Source: Asaia bogorensis
GTDB taxonomy: Bacteria > Pseudomonadota > Alphaproteobacteria > Acetobacterales > Acetobacteraceae
Direction of reading: 5' to 3'
DNA length: 32,446 bases
Assembly (NCBI GenBank): GCA_945873195.1
Contig: CAMCDA010000028.1
Location: 1 to 32,446, forward strand
The first letter of the stretch is position 1, and every line of letters starts with the position of its first letter. The position numbers and the translations under genes were made by a program. Positions 1-7,729 of the stretch are shown here, in pieces. The notes beneath the pieces were generated by a model that had not been told where the DNA came from, made no database searches, and saw only the letters and a list, made by a program, of their open reading frames with translations.

Positions 1-571
1 CGCGCGCCTTGCCCGCGGCGATGGTCGTCGTCGCCATGTCGAGCATCACGGCCGGCCCGTCTTCCCCCGGGACCGCGGCGCAGAACGGGTTGGTGCCCAG
101 GCGCGGCTCCGCCGCCCCCCAGGTCGCCTGCGCGTCGCGATGGTCGGAGACGTTGACGAAGGCCGTGAACACGCAGCCATTCGCCGCGGCGAGTTCGCCA
201 TAGGTGCCGATGCGCCCGATATGGGCGGCGTTGCGCAGCGCGAGGACACAGGCGCCGACCTGCTTCGCCCGCTCGATCCCCATGCGGACCGCGTTCGCCG
301 CCATGCGCTGGCCGTAGCCCCGGCGGGCGTCGATCACCAGCAGGGCGCCGGTATCGACGACGATCTCGGGCGTCTGGTTCGGGACGAGCAAGTTTTCATG
401 CAGGATGCGGACATAGGTGGGCAGCATGCCGACGCCGTGGCTGTCATGGCCGGCGAGGTTGGCGCGCACCAGGTGATCGGCGACCTCCGCCGCCTCGGCT
501 TCCTCGCTACCCATGCGGCGGGAGATGAGGTGGGTGACGTTGTACAGCGCCTCGGGCGTGAAGACTGGCAT
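1..571 (-). CDS. Ldh_2 family malate/L-lactate/ureidoglycolate-type dehydrogenase (partial, C-terminus off the window)
   Basis: About 190 residues are read from ATG (571-569) to the window edge with no stop, so the C-terminal half is missing. The family (PF02615) is NAD(P)H-dependent and reduces or oxidises 2-hydroxy acids. Visible hallmarks are the N-terminal helical part, the GHDSHGVGML motif with the catalytic-type His, the LRNAAHIGRIGTYGELAA segment, and the LGTNPFCAAVP and MLDMATTTIAAGKAR motifs. A complete paralogue lies at 15228-16292. A TGAGGA ribosome site lies about 6 nt before the start. The VapC stop (580) is 8 bp upstream on the same strand, so co-transcription is possible but not shown. 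The exact substrate cannot be told from sequence. Confidence 0.88.
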   Translation of the reverse strand, partial: MPVFTPEALYNVTHLISRRMGSEEAEAAEVADHLVRANLAGHDSHGVGMLPTYVRILHENLLVPNQTPEIVVDTGALLVIDARRGYGQRMAANAVRMGIERAKQVGACVLALRNAAHIGRIGTYGELAAANGCVFTAFVNVSDHRDAQATWGAAEPRLGTNPFCAAVPGEDGPAVMLDMATTTIAAGKAR

Positions 572-579
572 GATGTTCC

Positions 580-1008
580 TCAGGATTCGACCGCGAACCC
601 GTATCGGCTTCCGTGCGATGTGGCAAACGCGATGGTGCGTTCGTCGTAGGTGATCAGGGGGCTGCCGAGGTCGATGGCGGTGGCGACCAGCAGCCGGTCG
701 GCAGGGTCGGCGTGCGACAGATCGGACAGCCCATAGGCGCGGGCGGCAATTTCGGGCGTGATGGGCGAACCCTCAAAACCCGGGAGCCGCAGCAGGCGGC
801 GTATCCACGCATCGGGGGGAAGGTCAAGCCGGAGACGGCCGCGCCAGGCAAGTTGGCTGATTTCCATGGCCGTCACAGCGCTGATGATTACGCTGCCGCC
901 CTGTTGCCAGACGGCGTCGATCCTGTCCCGCGTCCTGGTGGTAAGACGCGTATCACCCATATCCAACCAAAGCGTGATGTGGGTATCGAGCAGCGGACAG
1001 TCGGTCAC
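580..1008 (-). CDS. vapC: VapC-type PIN-domain ribonuclease toxin
   Basis: A 142-aa PIN domain, predicted Mg-dependent RNase toxin of a type II toxin-antitoxin pair. The start is taken as GTG 1008-1006, which overlaps the antitoxin stop by 4 nt (GTGA). This gives VTDCPLLDTHITLWL, the usual beginning of the LLDTHxxLW subfamily. Acidic residues expected for metal binding are present: D8, E49 (SAVTAMEISQLAWRG), D101 and D104 (DPADRLLVATA), followed by LITYDERI-like LITYDERTI. An upstream extension to 1038 is open but would overlap the antitoxin more deeply and lacks family similarity. The 4-nt overlap implies translational coupling. The target RNA is unknown. Confidence 0.9.
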   Translation of the reverse strand: MTDCPLLDTHITLWLDMGDTRLTTRTRDRIDAVWQQGGSVIISAVTAMEISQLAWRGRLRLDLPPDAWIRRLLRLPGFEGSPITPEIAARAYGLSDLSHADPADRLLVATAIDLGSPLITYDERTIAFATSHGSRYGFAVES

Positions 1009-1250
1009 AGCCCGTATTCTGGGTTGTGATCCTCCCACCCGGCGGAGGCATGGACGAGATCAAAGCCTTCCTCGACGACGACCGATCCCCGGTGGCGGCC
1101 GAACAGGGTGCCTGTTCGTTCCTCCCGCTCCAGCAGTTTCCGCATGGCCAGGGCAACAGCCTCGGTCTTGTTGCCGCCGGTCATTTCCGCGGCGACTTCC
1201 TCAATGAGGGTGATCACATCAGGGCGGTTGATGGTGACGACGCGGGGCAT
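1005..1250 (-). CDS. vapB: VapB-type antitoxin, Rv0623-like (PSK_trans_fac) family
   Basis: 81 aa. The N-terminus (MPRVVTINRPDVITLIEEVA) followed by TGGNKTEAVALAMRKLLER is the short DNA-binding ribbon-helix-helix-like module of Rv0623-family antitoxins. The C-terminal part (FDLVHASAGWEDHNPEYGL) would wrap the toxin. It neutralises the adjacent VapC and normally represses its own promoter. A strong AGGAGG ribosome site (1256-1261) lies 5 nt before the ATG. It lies first in the operon and overlaps vapC by 4 nt. Confidence 0.88.
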   Translation of the reverse strand: MPRVVTINRPDVITLIEEVAAEMTGGNKTEAVALAMRKLLEREERTGTLFGRHRGSVVVEEGFDLVHASAGWEDHNPEYGL

Positions 1251-1265
1251 GCCAGCCTCCTGGTC

Positions 1266-1305
1266 ATTATGGGCTAATGGTATAGATTGGGTGGTCCCGT
1301 ATCAA
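1266..1305 (-). promoter_or_regulatory. Candidate vapBC promoter and operator
   Basis: On the minus strand, TTGATA (1305-1300) and TACCAT (1282-1277) are separated by 17 nt, about 27 nt before vapB. Just downstream is a short dyad, ATTAnnnnnTAAT-like (1266-1278), a plausible site for VapB autorepression. The match is by eye only. Confidence 0.35.
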
Positions 1306-1338
1306 GAAATTGTCATGTCACGGCATCGTCGGAAACAG

Positions 1339-2055
1339 CTACTCCGCCCGCTTTCTCATGACGATCAACTTCGCCGAATTGTCCGGTCGTCGGTACGCGG
1401 GATCTCTGCCGTCGTTGAAGGCGGGAAATGCCGCGAATGTCTCTATCTCGGACGCGAATGAAACCATATCTTCGTGCGAAAATATAACGTTCGGTTCATA
1501 TTGTCCGTGCTCGAACCATTTCACCAGGAAATCCCTGGTCAGGGGTACGCGTGGCATGGACGCTTCGTACAGATCCGATTGCCAGTGCAGGTCTTCAATG
1601 ATGTAAATCCCACCCGCCGCGAGACTGGGCCACAGGGTCTTGAATGACAGTTGCTGATGATATGAGGCATGCGACGCATCATCGATGATGATGTCAAAAT
1701 GCGACGCGGCCCCGGCCACAGCCTCCAGATCACGTCTCGCGCCGGCGTCGCCCTGGACGAACGTAAACCGCTCATGCCGGATGTGCGAAAAATCGCTGAT
1801 GTCGAAACCGAAGATCCTCGCCTTGCGGAAATATGCCAACCACATGGCGACCGATGGGGAGGCGACGGTACGTTCCAACCGCCCATCAATGGAGTCCGGC
1901 CCCCCTACCGCGAGGCCCAACTCCAGGAAATTGATCGGGGCGTCACGGTAATGCCAGAATAACAAATCATACAGACAGGAATAACGGTGCTTGTACGACC
2001 ACACCGTTCCCTTATCGGAATGGAATTCATTGGCAAGACTTGTAATATTATCCAT
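1339..2055 (-). CDS. Class I SAM-dependent methyltransferase
   Basis: 238 aa from ATG 2055 (MDNITSLANEFHSDKGT); the frame stays open upstream to 2175, but that stretch is arginine-rich and unlike the family. The ELGLAVGG motif is the SAM-binding loop, GFDISDFS the acidic end of strand 2, and FDIIIDDASHAS plus GGIYIIEDLHWQ the metal or substrate side seen in MycE-type sugar methyltransferases and cephalosporin-hydroxylase-like proteins. Such enzymes often act on sugars of glycans or natural products; the substrate here is not known. Base composition is clearly lower in G+C than the neighbours (many AAT, ATA, TTT codons), and the gene stands alone, which suggests horizontal transfer. Confidence 0.75.
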   Translation of the reverse strand: MDNITSLANEFHSDKGTVWSYKHRYSCLYDLLFWHYRDAPINFLELGLAVGGPDSIDGRLERTVASPSVAMWLAYFRKARIFGFDISDFSHIRHERFTFVQGDAGARRDLEAVAGAASHFDIIIDDASHASYHQQLSFKTLWPSLAAGGIYIIEDLHWQSDLYEASMPRVPLTRDFLVKWFEHGQYEPNVIFSHEDMVSFASEIETFAAFPAFNDGRDPAYRRPDNSAKLIVMRKRAE

Positions 2056-2254
2056 GCGCTTATCCAATTCTGAAAATACACGGTCCGCGCGTCGGCATCG
2101 TCTCCATCCCGGACCACTTGTGTCGGAGGCGAGACCGTCATTCGGCCCCTGGCCGCCCCGCAACCGATCGTTCAAATTCGGGTTCGGCCCTTCACGGCGC
2201 CGGTCAGACTGTCAAAACCGCGCGTCACCCGCTGTCGTGCATGAATGGCCAAAG

Positions 2255-2384
2255 CCGGGTCCGGCAAAGGCCGGCCCGCGTAAAGGCTCCGGTTCGGCAC
2301 CCACGACTTTCCTTGGTTCTGAACGAGAAAGCCGTGGGTGGTGGACCGGAGCTTGCCCTCGGGCCGGCTCTTCGCCGGACCCGG
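2255..2384. repeat. Large imperfect palindrome (~57-bp arms)
   Basis: The left arm 2255-2311 and right arm 2327-2384 are near-complementary, with a ~15-nt loop. Both arms begin or end with ccgggtccgg and carry ctccggt and cacccacg-ctttc blocks. It lies in the 386-bp gap 2056-2441, which has no convincing gene; the remainder of the gap shows nothing recognisable. Transcribed either way it could fold into one very long hairpin, and it may act as a bidirectional terminator between the PrpD-like gene and the methyltransferase. Confidence 0.8.
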
Positions 2385-2441
2385 GGGGCCACCACGACGG
2401 AATCGCATCGTTCGGAGGGGCGACGGTAACGCCCCGTGGCG

Positions 2442-3839
2442 TTACTCCCCGGCCAGCCGCACCGGCGCCGGCGGGACCGAGTTCCGCGCCATGCTCGACA
2501 CATCGTTCGACGTGTTGATCCCCAGCACCGCGTCGGCCAGCTTCGCCGACTGGTCTTCCCCGAGCACCGCGTCCACCAACCCATGGAACTTGGAGCGCAA
2601 CTCGTTCTCGGTCAGGAAGTTGGAGGGCTCGCCCTTCGGCACCACCACCTTCTGCACAAACGTCTGCCCGCGCGCCTCGATCGTCAGCTTGCCGGACATG
2701 TTGGTGGGGAACTCGGCCTCGATCTCGGGGTCGAATTCGCAGGTCACCTTGCCGAGCATGCCGCGGATGGTGGGGTCGTTGAGCTGCTGGTAGCTGTCCC
2801 ATCCCATCGCCCCGGTCGCCAGCGCGGCCGAGATCACGAACGGGCCGCTGAACTGCCCGTCGACGACGTTCTGCGGGTTGGCCTTCTTGTCGGCTGGGGC
2901 GCCGATCAGCAGCATGCCCGACTTCGGCAGGCCGAGCTTGATCGCGCTGATCTCGCCCGGCTTCAGGTCGTTGGCGGCGCGCAGCATCAGCGCCGCGTCG
3001 ATCCCGGCATGGCCATAGCGGCAGGACGGATAGGGCTTCACGGCGGTGTTCATCAGTTCCCACACCACGCCCAAATCCTGCAACGCCCGCTCGGGCGTCG
3101 GGTTCGGGGCATAGGCGCGCATGAAGCCGTGCTTGCCTTCCAGCGCCTCGGTCGGGCCCTTGAAGCCTTCGCGCACCAGCGTCGCGGCCATAAGCCCGTT
3201 GCAGGCGGCCCAGCCGACTTGGGACCTTTTCGTCCAGGCGCCATTGACCAGGAATTGCAGGCTGCCGGCGCATTGCGACAGCACAGCACCCATCGCCCCC
3301 TCAATCCCGGCGGCATCCAGGCCGAACACGCGGGCGGCGGCGGCGGCGGCCCCGAAGGCGCCGCAGGTGGCGGTCGGGTGGAAGCCGCGGTCATAATGTT
3401 CCCCGGCGGGCAGGGCCAGTGCCACGCGGCAGGTGACCTCATACCCGGCGATGATGCCGGCCAGAACGTCGGCGCCGGACGCGCCCACCATCTCGCCAGC
3501 GGCCAGGGCGGCCGGGATGACCGGCGCGCCCGGATGCAGCGATCCGGCGGCATGGGTGTCGTCGAAGTCCAGCGAATGCGCCAGCGCTCCGTTCAGGAAC
3601 GCCGCCCCGGCCGGGGTGTAGCGCGCGGCGTCGCCGAACACGCCGATATCGCCATTCGCCATGCCCATCGCACGGACGGTCGCGAGGAAGGCATGCGTGC
3701 TCTCGGCGTCATGGCGGGCGCGGACGATGTTGCCGACCAGGTCCAGCACGAGGAAGCGGGCGCGGGTCACCACTTCCTTAGGCAGGGACGCGATCTTCAG
3801 ATCGGCGGTGAACGCGGAAAGGTCGGCTGTCACGCCCAT
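2442..3839 (-). CDS. MmgE/PrpD family protein (2-methylcitrate dehydratase-like)
   Basis: 465 aa, the usual length of the family. The start is ATG 3839 with AAGGA 9 nt upstream; a TTG six codons earlier (3857) falls in that ribosome site and is unlikely. The N-terminal all-helical domain has HSLDFDDTHAAGSLHPG, the conserved Asp/His segment. The central GFHPTATCGAFGAAAAAARV and the PYPSCRYGHAGIDAAL motif mark the lid domain. Members include 2-methylcitrate dehydratase, cis-aconitate decarboxylase and iminodisuccinate epimerase. No prpB, prpC or acnD is nearby, so a propionate role is not supported by context. It stands alone, with a palindrome-bearing gap downstream. Confidence 0.9.
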   Translation of the reverse strand: MGVTADLSAFTADLKIASLPKEVVTRARFLVLDLVGNIVRARHDAESTHAFLATVRAMGMANGDIGVFGDAARYTPAGAAFLNGALAHSLDFDDTHAAGSLHPGAPVIPAALAAGEMVGASGADVLAGIIAGYEVTCRVALALPAGEHYDRGFHPTATCGAFGAAAAAARVFGLDAAGIEGAMGAVLSQCAGSLQFLVNGAWTKRSQVGWAACNGLMAATLVREGFKGPTEALEGKHGFMRAYAPNPTPERALQDLGVVWELMNTAVKPYPSCRYGHAGIDAALMLRAANDLKPGEISAIKLGLPKSGMLLIGAPADKKANPQNVVDGQFSGPFVISAALATGAMGWDSYQQLNDPTIRGMLGKVTCEFDPEIEAEFPTNMSGKLTIEARGQTFVQKVVVPKGEPSNFLTENELRSKFHGLVDAVLGEDQSAKLADAVLGINTSNDVSSMARNSVPPAPVRLAGE

Positions 3840-3908
3840 GGTGCGATTTCCTTGCAAGGTTTTGCCCAGACTGTGCCGGAAACGGCCCGCCCGGGAAAGG
3901 GGTTTGCT

Positions 3909-4451
3909 CTACCGAACCGGGGCCGGGTCCGCCTGGTCCCGCAGCGCCGCCGTGAAGGCCGCGGTCACGTCATCGCCGAAACAGGCGAAGATCACCCGCG
4001 TGATCGTCGTATCCTCACGCAGGAAGGCCGCCACCGCGCCGGCCGCGATCCGCGCGGCGTCCGGCACCGGGTAACCATAGACCCCGCAACTGATGGCGGG
4101 AAAGGCGATGGTCCGAGCATCGTGCGCGACGGCGAGGCGCAGGCTTTCGCGGTAACAACTGGCGAGCAGTGCAGGCTCGCCCTGGGTTCCATCGGCGTAG
4201 ATCGGCCCAACCGCGTGGATGACAAAGCGCGCCGGCAGGCGATAGCCGCTTGTGATCCTGGCCTGCCCGGTCTCGCACCCGCCCAGGGTCCGGCATTCCG
4301 CCAGCAGGTCCGGCCCGGCGGCGCGGTGGATCGCGCCATCGACGCCCCCGCCGCCCAGCAATGACCGGTTCGCCGCATTCGCGATCGCATCGACAGCCAG
4401 GGTCGTGATGTCGGCCTGCCGGACCTCGATCCGCCCCGATGGCCGATGCAT
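3909..4451 (-). CDS. Macro-domain O-acetyl-ADP-ribose deacetylase (YmdB-like)
   Basis: 180 aa, single macro domain. Start ATG 4451; a TTG codon just before is less likely. Motifs: QADITTLAVDAIANAANRSL (ADP-ribose-binding strand with Asn25 and Asn28), LLGGGGVDGAIHRAAG (phosphate loop, catalytic-type Asp38), AIHAVGP-like VIHAVGPIYADG, and FPAISCGVYGYPVPDAA (second loop). The family hydrolyses O-acetyl-ADP-ribose and removes mono-ADP-ribose from proteins. It starts 10 bp after the stop of the ZntB-like gene on the same strand, so the two probably share a transcript. The functional link between them is unknown. Confidence 0.93.
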   Translation of the reverse strand: MHRPSGRIEVRQADITTLAVDAIANAANRSLLGGGGVDGAIHRAAGPDLLAECRTLGGCETGQARITSGYRLPARFVIHAVGPIYADGTQGEPALLASCYRESLRLAVAHDARTIAFPAISCGVYGYPVPDAARIAAGAVAAFLREDTTITRVIFACFGDDVTAAFTAALRDQADPAPVR

Positions 4452-4461
4452 CAACGCCTCC

Positions 4462-5442
4462 CTATATCCATTTCCGCCAGCGGAAGACCAGCAGCGGGAT
4501 GATGGTGGACACCGCGATCAGCCCCAACCCCCAGGCATAGCCCCAGGTCCAGTCGAGTTCGGGCATCGCCCTGAAATTCATCCCATAGATCCCGGCGATC
4601 AGCACCGGCGGGATCCCCGCGACCGAGGCGATCGTCATCACCTTCATCAAGTTGTTCTGCGCGATGCTGATGAACCCCAGCGTCGCGTCCAGCATGAATT
4701 GCAGCTTGTCATTCAGATGCGTGCTGAAATCGCTGACCGAGGCGATATCCCGCCGCAGCGTCCGCAGGCGAGCGCGGATGTCCTTGGGCAGCCACTCGGC
4801 GGCGACGGTTTCGACATAAGGCACGATCCGCGCCGCGGCCACCTGCGTGTCGCGGATATGGGAGATCAGGTCGCCGATCGTGCCGAGTTCGCTCAGCGTG
4901 GCGCGCAGCCGCCGGTCCTCATCCCGCCGCCCGCCGGCGCCGGTCGCGCCGAGGCGGAAGATACGGTTTGAGATTTTCTCCAGATCGGCGCGGATCGCCT
5001 CCAGCGCGTCGGCCTGCCGGTCGATGATCGCTTCCATCAGCGCGACGAAAACATGCGACGAACTTTCCTGCATCGTCTCGCCGCGCCGCAACTGCTCGGT
5101 GTAGCTCTCGAAACTGCGGCTGGCAGCGAAGCGGATGGTGATCAGCCGGTCGGCGGACAGTACGAACCCGACCGCCACGCCGCGCGGGCCATCCGTCATG
5201 CTGATGATCGGCATGTTGATGTACAGCACGTCGTTGCGGGTCGACAGGCGGCTGGACGACTCGATTTCGTTGATCGCGGCTTCATCGGGGATATCGAGGC
5301 CGGTAGCCGCCCGCACCTGGGCGGTTTCATCGGCCGTGGCCAGCAGCAGGTCGATCCAGAGCGCCTGGCCCAGGGCCTCGGCCGAGGGCGCCGCGTCGAT
5401 GCGCCAGGCGTGTTCGCCTTCGTGCAGGAATGCTGTCAGCAT
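4462..5442 (-). CDS. ZntB/CorA family divalent cation transporter
   Basis: 326 aa from ATG 5442, with AGGAG about 10 nt upstream. It has a large cytoplasmic funnel domain with long helices (residues ~120-260), then two C-terminal membrane helices: IASVAGIPPVLIAGIYGMNF, with the GMN pore signature, and GYAWGLGLIAVSTIIPLLVF. It ends in RWRKWI. The overall pattern (FLHEGEHAWRI start, LWIDLLLA, GFVLSADRLITIRFA) fits ZntB-like zinc transporters better than classical CorA. The metal specificity is inferred from family resemblance only. Confidence 0.9.
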   Translation of the reverse strand: MLTAFLHEGEHAWRIDAAPSAEALGQALWIDLLLATADETAQVRAATGLDIPDEAAINEIESSSRLSTRNDVLYINMPIISMTDGPRGVAVGFVLSADRLITIRFAASRSFESYTEQLRRGETMQESSSHVFVALMEAIIDRQADALEAIRADLEKISNRIFRLGATGAGGRRDEDRRLRATLSELGTIGDLISHIRDTQVAAARIVPYVETVAAEWLPKDIRARLRTLRRDIASVSDFSTHLNDKLQFMLDATLGFISIAQNNLMKVMTIASVAGIPPVLIAGIYGMNFRAMPELDWTWGYAWGLGLIAVSTIIPLLVFRWRKWI

Positions 5443-5534
5443 CCGGATCGCGTCTCCTCTCTTGCAAAGTCCCGTTTGCGAAGCCGGCAAAATCCGCTAC
5501 GACCCAGGCCTACGCCAACCAGGGCAGGACCAGG

Positions 5535-5936
5535 ATGCGCTTTACCATCGACCGCATCGACCACATCGTGCTGAACGTCAAGGACGTCGAGATCGCCGCC
5601 GCCTGGTACCAGCGCGTGCTGGGGATGGAGCGCGAGGATTTCGGCGCCGAGGGCCGTACGGCACTCAAATTCGGCGGGCAGAAGATCAACCTGCGACCGT
5701 GGGATCATGACACCGGATCGTGGATTACCGGCGCCAATACCGCCCCAGGTGCGGGCGATGTGTGCTTCATCACCGCCATCCCACCGATGGACGTCGTGGC
5801 CCATCTGCATGATTGCGGCGTCATGATCGTGCAAGGCCCGATCGAGCGCGCCGGCGCGCTGGGCCCCATCCAATCGGTCTATTGCCGCGATCCCGACGGG
5901 ACGCTGGTCGAAATCGCGTCCTACCAGTCGCGTTGA
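5535..5936 (+). CDS. VOC family protein (glyoxalase/bleomycin-resistance fold)
   Basis: 133 aa. Start ATG 5535 with GCAGGA upstream; a longer frame from 5430 lacks similarity. The repeat unit begins FTIDRIDHIVLNVKDVEIAA, continues with WYQRVLGMEREDFG, and ends SVYCRDPDGTLVEIASY, typical of vicinal-oxygen-chelate metalloenzymes. The expected metal ligands His (DHIVLNV) and Glu (LVEIAS) are present. The substrate is unknown. Its TGA overlaps the ATG of the next gene (TGATG), so it is translationally coupled to the queuosine transporter gene. Confidence 0.9.
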   Translation: MRFTIDRIDHIVLNVKDVEIAAAWYQRVLGMEREDFGAEGRTALKFGGQKINLRPWDHDTGSWITGANTAPGAGDVCFITAIPPMDVVAHLHDCGVMIVQGPIERAGALGPIQSVYCRDPDGTLVEIASYQSR

Positions 5937-6511
5937 TGTTGGGCACGCTGTTCACCGATACGCCGCGGACCCGGATCGGGCTGGCGGCGTTCGTCGTCTT
6001 CCTGGCCTTGATCCCGCTGGCGAACTGGATGATCCACAATGTCGGCACGGTCTGCGTGCCGAACGGACCTTGCCTGGTGCCGGTCGCGCCCGGATGGAAC
6101 GGGCCACTGATGGCACCTTCCGGTGTGCTGACGATCGGTGTGGCGCTGGTGCTGCGGGATGTGGTGCAGCGGTGCCTCGGGCTTTGGGCCGGGCTGCTTG
6201 CGATCCTGATCGGTTCGGCGCTGTCGGGCTTCATCGCGCCGGGCTCGCTGGTGATCGCTTCCTGCCTCGCGTTCCTGCTGAGCGAGCTTGCTGATTGCGC
6301 GGTCTATACCCCGTTGCAGCGGCGGCGGCTGGTGCTGGCGGTCGTGGCGTCCTCGGTCGTCGGGCTGGTGGTGGATTCGGTGGTGTTCCTGTGGCTGGCC
6401 TTTGGCAGCCTGGCCTATCTGCCGGGCCAGGTCGTGGGGAAGCTGTGGGCGGTGATGCTCGCGGTGCCGCTGGTGCGGCTGCTGCGGCGCGCCGTGCCGA
6501 CGCCGGTTTGA
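5936..6511 (+). CDS. VUT family queuosine precursor transporter (YhhQ-like)
   Basis: 191 aa, five to six membrane helices. The VUT (YPDG_rp4) signature is clear: SCLAFLLSELADCAVYTPLQ, then VVDSVVFLWLAFG, then GQVVGKLWAVM. The family imports preQ0, preQ1 or queuine. The start at ATG 5936 overlaps the upstream stop by one base (TGATG). The next gene, queA, begins 34 nt after the stop, across a 17-nt tandem repeat. Its position directly before queA, tgt and queF strongly supports the queuosine role. Which precursor it carries cannot be told. Confidence 0.9.
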   Translation: MLGTLFTDTPRTRIGLAAFVVFLALIPLANWMIHNVGTVCVPNGPCLVPVAPGWNGPLMAPSGVLTIGVALVLRDVVQRCLGLWAGLLAILIGSALSGFIAPGSLVIASCLAFLLSELADCAVYTPLQRRRLVLAVVASSVVGLVVDSVVFLWLAFGSLAYLPGQVVGKLWAVMLAVPLVRLLRRAVPTPV

Positions 6512-6547
6512 TGGCGGGTCTGGGCTGATGGCGGGTTGGGTCTGATG
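6509..6547 (+). repeat. 17-nt tandem repeat carrying TGATG stop/start junctions
   Basis: TGATGGCGGGTCTGGGC (6509-6525) is followed by a near copy (6526-6542) and a third partial copy (6543-6553). Each unit starts TGATG. The first TGA ends the transporter and the third ATG (6545) starts queA; the ATGs at 6511 and 6528 are out of frame with queA. Confidence 0.75.
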
Positions 6548-7729
6548 GCGCTCAGCGCCGCCGATTTCGATTTCGACCTTCCCCCGGACCGTATCGCGCA
6601 CCACCCCGTTCGGCCGCGCGATTCGGCGCGGTTGCTGGTGGTGTCGGCGCGTTCGGGTGAGCGGCCCCACTCCGTCATCCCCGGCCTTGTGCCGGGGACC
6701 AATCGCGGCACCGGTGCGGATGTTGGTCCCCGGCACAAGGCCGGGGATGACGGGTTGGGGGTGGATGACGAGGTGGAGGCGGATGACGGGTTGGGGCACA
6801 ACCACATCCGGGACCTCCCGACTTTGCTGCGCCCCGGCGACGTGCTGGTGGCCAACGATACCCGCGTCATTCCCGCACAGCTCACCGCTCGCAGGGGCGA
6901 GGCCCGGATTGGCATCACCCTCGACCAACCCACCACGGACGGGTCCTGGCACGCGCTCGCCCGCAACGCCCGCCGGGTGCGGGTCGGGCTCACGCTGACC
7001 TTCGATGGCGCCCCCGATCTGACCGCGACGGTGGAACGGCGCGATCCCGACGGCGGCGTTATCCTGCGCTTCAACCGCCATGACCAGGCGTTCTCGGACG
7101 CATTGTTCCAGGCCGGCGCGCTGGCCCTGCCCCCTTATATCGAACGCCCCGACGGCCCGACCGAGGCCGACCAGGCCGACTACCAGACCGTCTTCGCCCG
7201 CCACCAGGGCGCCGTCGCCGCCCCCACCGCCGGCCTCCATTTCACCCCCGGCCTGCTGGCGGCCCTGGACGCAAAGGGGATCTCCCGCGTCACCATCACG
7301 CTGCATGTCGGCGCCGGCACCTTCCTGCCGATGCGCGATGACGACGTCTCCCGCCACCGCATGCACGCCGAACGGGGCGAAATCAGCCCCGAGGCCGCCG
7401 CCGCCATCAACACCGCCCGCGCCGCCGGGGGCCGGATCGTCGCGGTCGGCACCACCAGCCTGAGGCTGCTGGAAAGCGCCGCCACCCCCGATGGCTCGAT
7501 CCAGCCGTTCCAGGGCGACACGTCCCTGTTCATCCTGCCCGGCTTCCAATTCCGCGCGGTTGATATCCTGATGACCAACTTCCATCTGCCGCGCTCGACC
7601 CTGTTCATGCTGACCTGCGCCTTCGCCGGCACAGATCGCATGCGCGCCGCCTATGCCACCGCCATCGCGGCGGGCTATCGGTTCTACTCCTATGGGGATG
7701 CCAGCCTGTTGTTCCGCGCCGATGACTGA
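6545..7729 (+). CDS. queA: S-adenosylmethionine:tRNA ribosyltransferase-isomerase QueA with an in-frame insertion
   Basis: 394 aa, about 40-50 longer than usual QueA. The enzyme adds the SAM ribosyl group to preQ1 in tRNA, giving epoxyqueuosine. Family motifs: [18 protein letters not shown] at the start, [50 protein letters not shown], and the C-terminal [21 protein letters not shown]. The excess length is at residues ~44-81, between RLLVVS and HIRDLP, where a 78-bp palindromic element (26 codons) and a 36-bp tandem duplication read through in frame. Catalytic regions are untouched. It overlaps tgt by 8 nt. Confidence 0.96.
   Translation: MALSAADFDFDLPPDRIAHHPVRPRDSARLLVVSARSGERPHSVIPGLVPGTNRGTGADVGPRHKAGDDGLGVDDEVEADDGLGHNHIRDLPTLLRPGDVLVANDTRVIPAQLTARRGEARIGITLDQPTTDGSWHALARNARRVRVGLTLTFDGAPDLTATVERRDPDGGVILRFNRHDQAFSDALFQAGALALPPYIERPDGPTEADQADYQTVFARHQGAVAAPTAGLHFTPGLLAALDAKGISRVTITLHVGAGTFLPMRDDDVSRHRMHAERGEISPEAAAAINTARAAGGRIVAVGTTSLRLLESAATPDGSIQPFQGDTSLFILPGFQFRAVDILMTNFHLPRSTLFMLTCAFAGTDRMRAAYATAIAAGYRFYSYGDASLLFRADD
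6674..6751. repeat. Palindromic element inserted in frame in queA
   Basis: Perfect 29-bp inverted repeat, 6674-6702 and 6723-6751, with a 20-nt loop that contains the palindrome GCACCGGTGC. The total is 78 bp, exactly 26 codons, read as VIPGLVPGT...GPRHKAGDD. Just downstream, GGATGACGGGTTGGGG occurs at 6745-6760 and again at 6781-6796 (36-bp period, 12 codons). Together they explain the extra QueA residues. Confidence 0.93.

Noticed and set aside
140-649. 169-codon open frame on the plus strand
   Set aside because: Antisense to the partial Ldh_2 gene, whose motifs are clear on the other strand.
2436-4364. 642-codon open frame on the plus strand
   Set aside because: It is antisense to the PrpD-like and macro-domain genes and is Arg/Gly/His-rich with no domain; typical shadow in GC-rich DNA.
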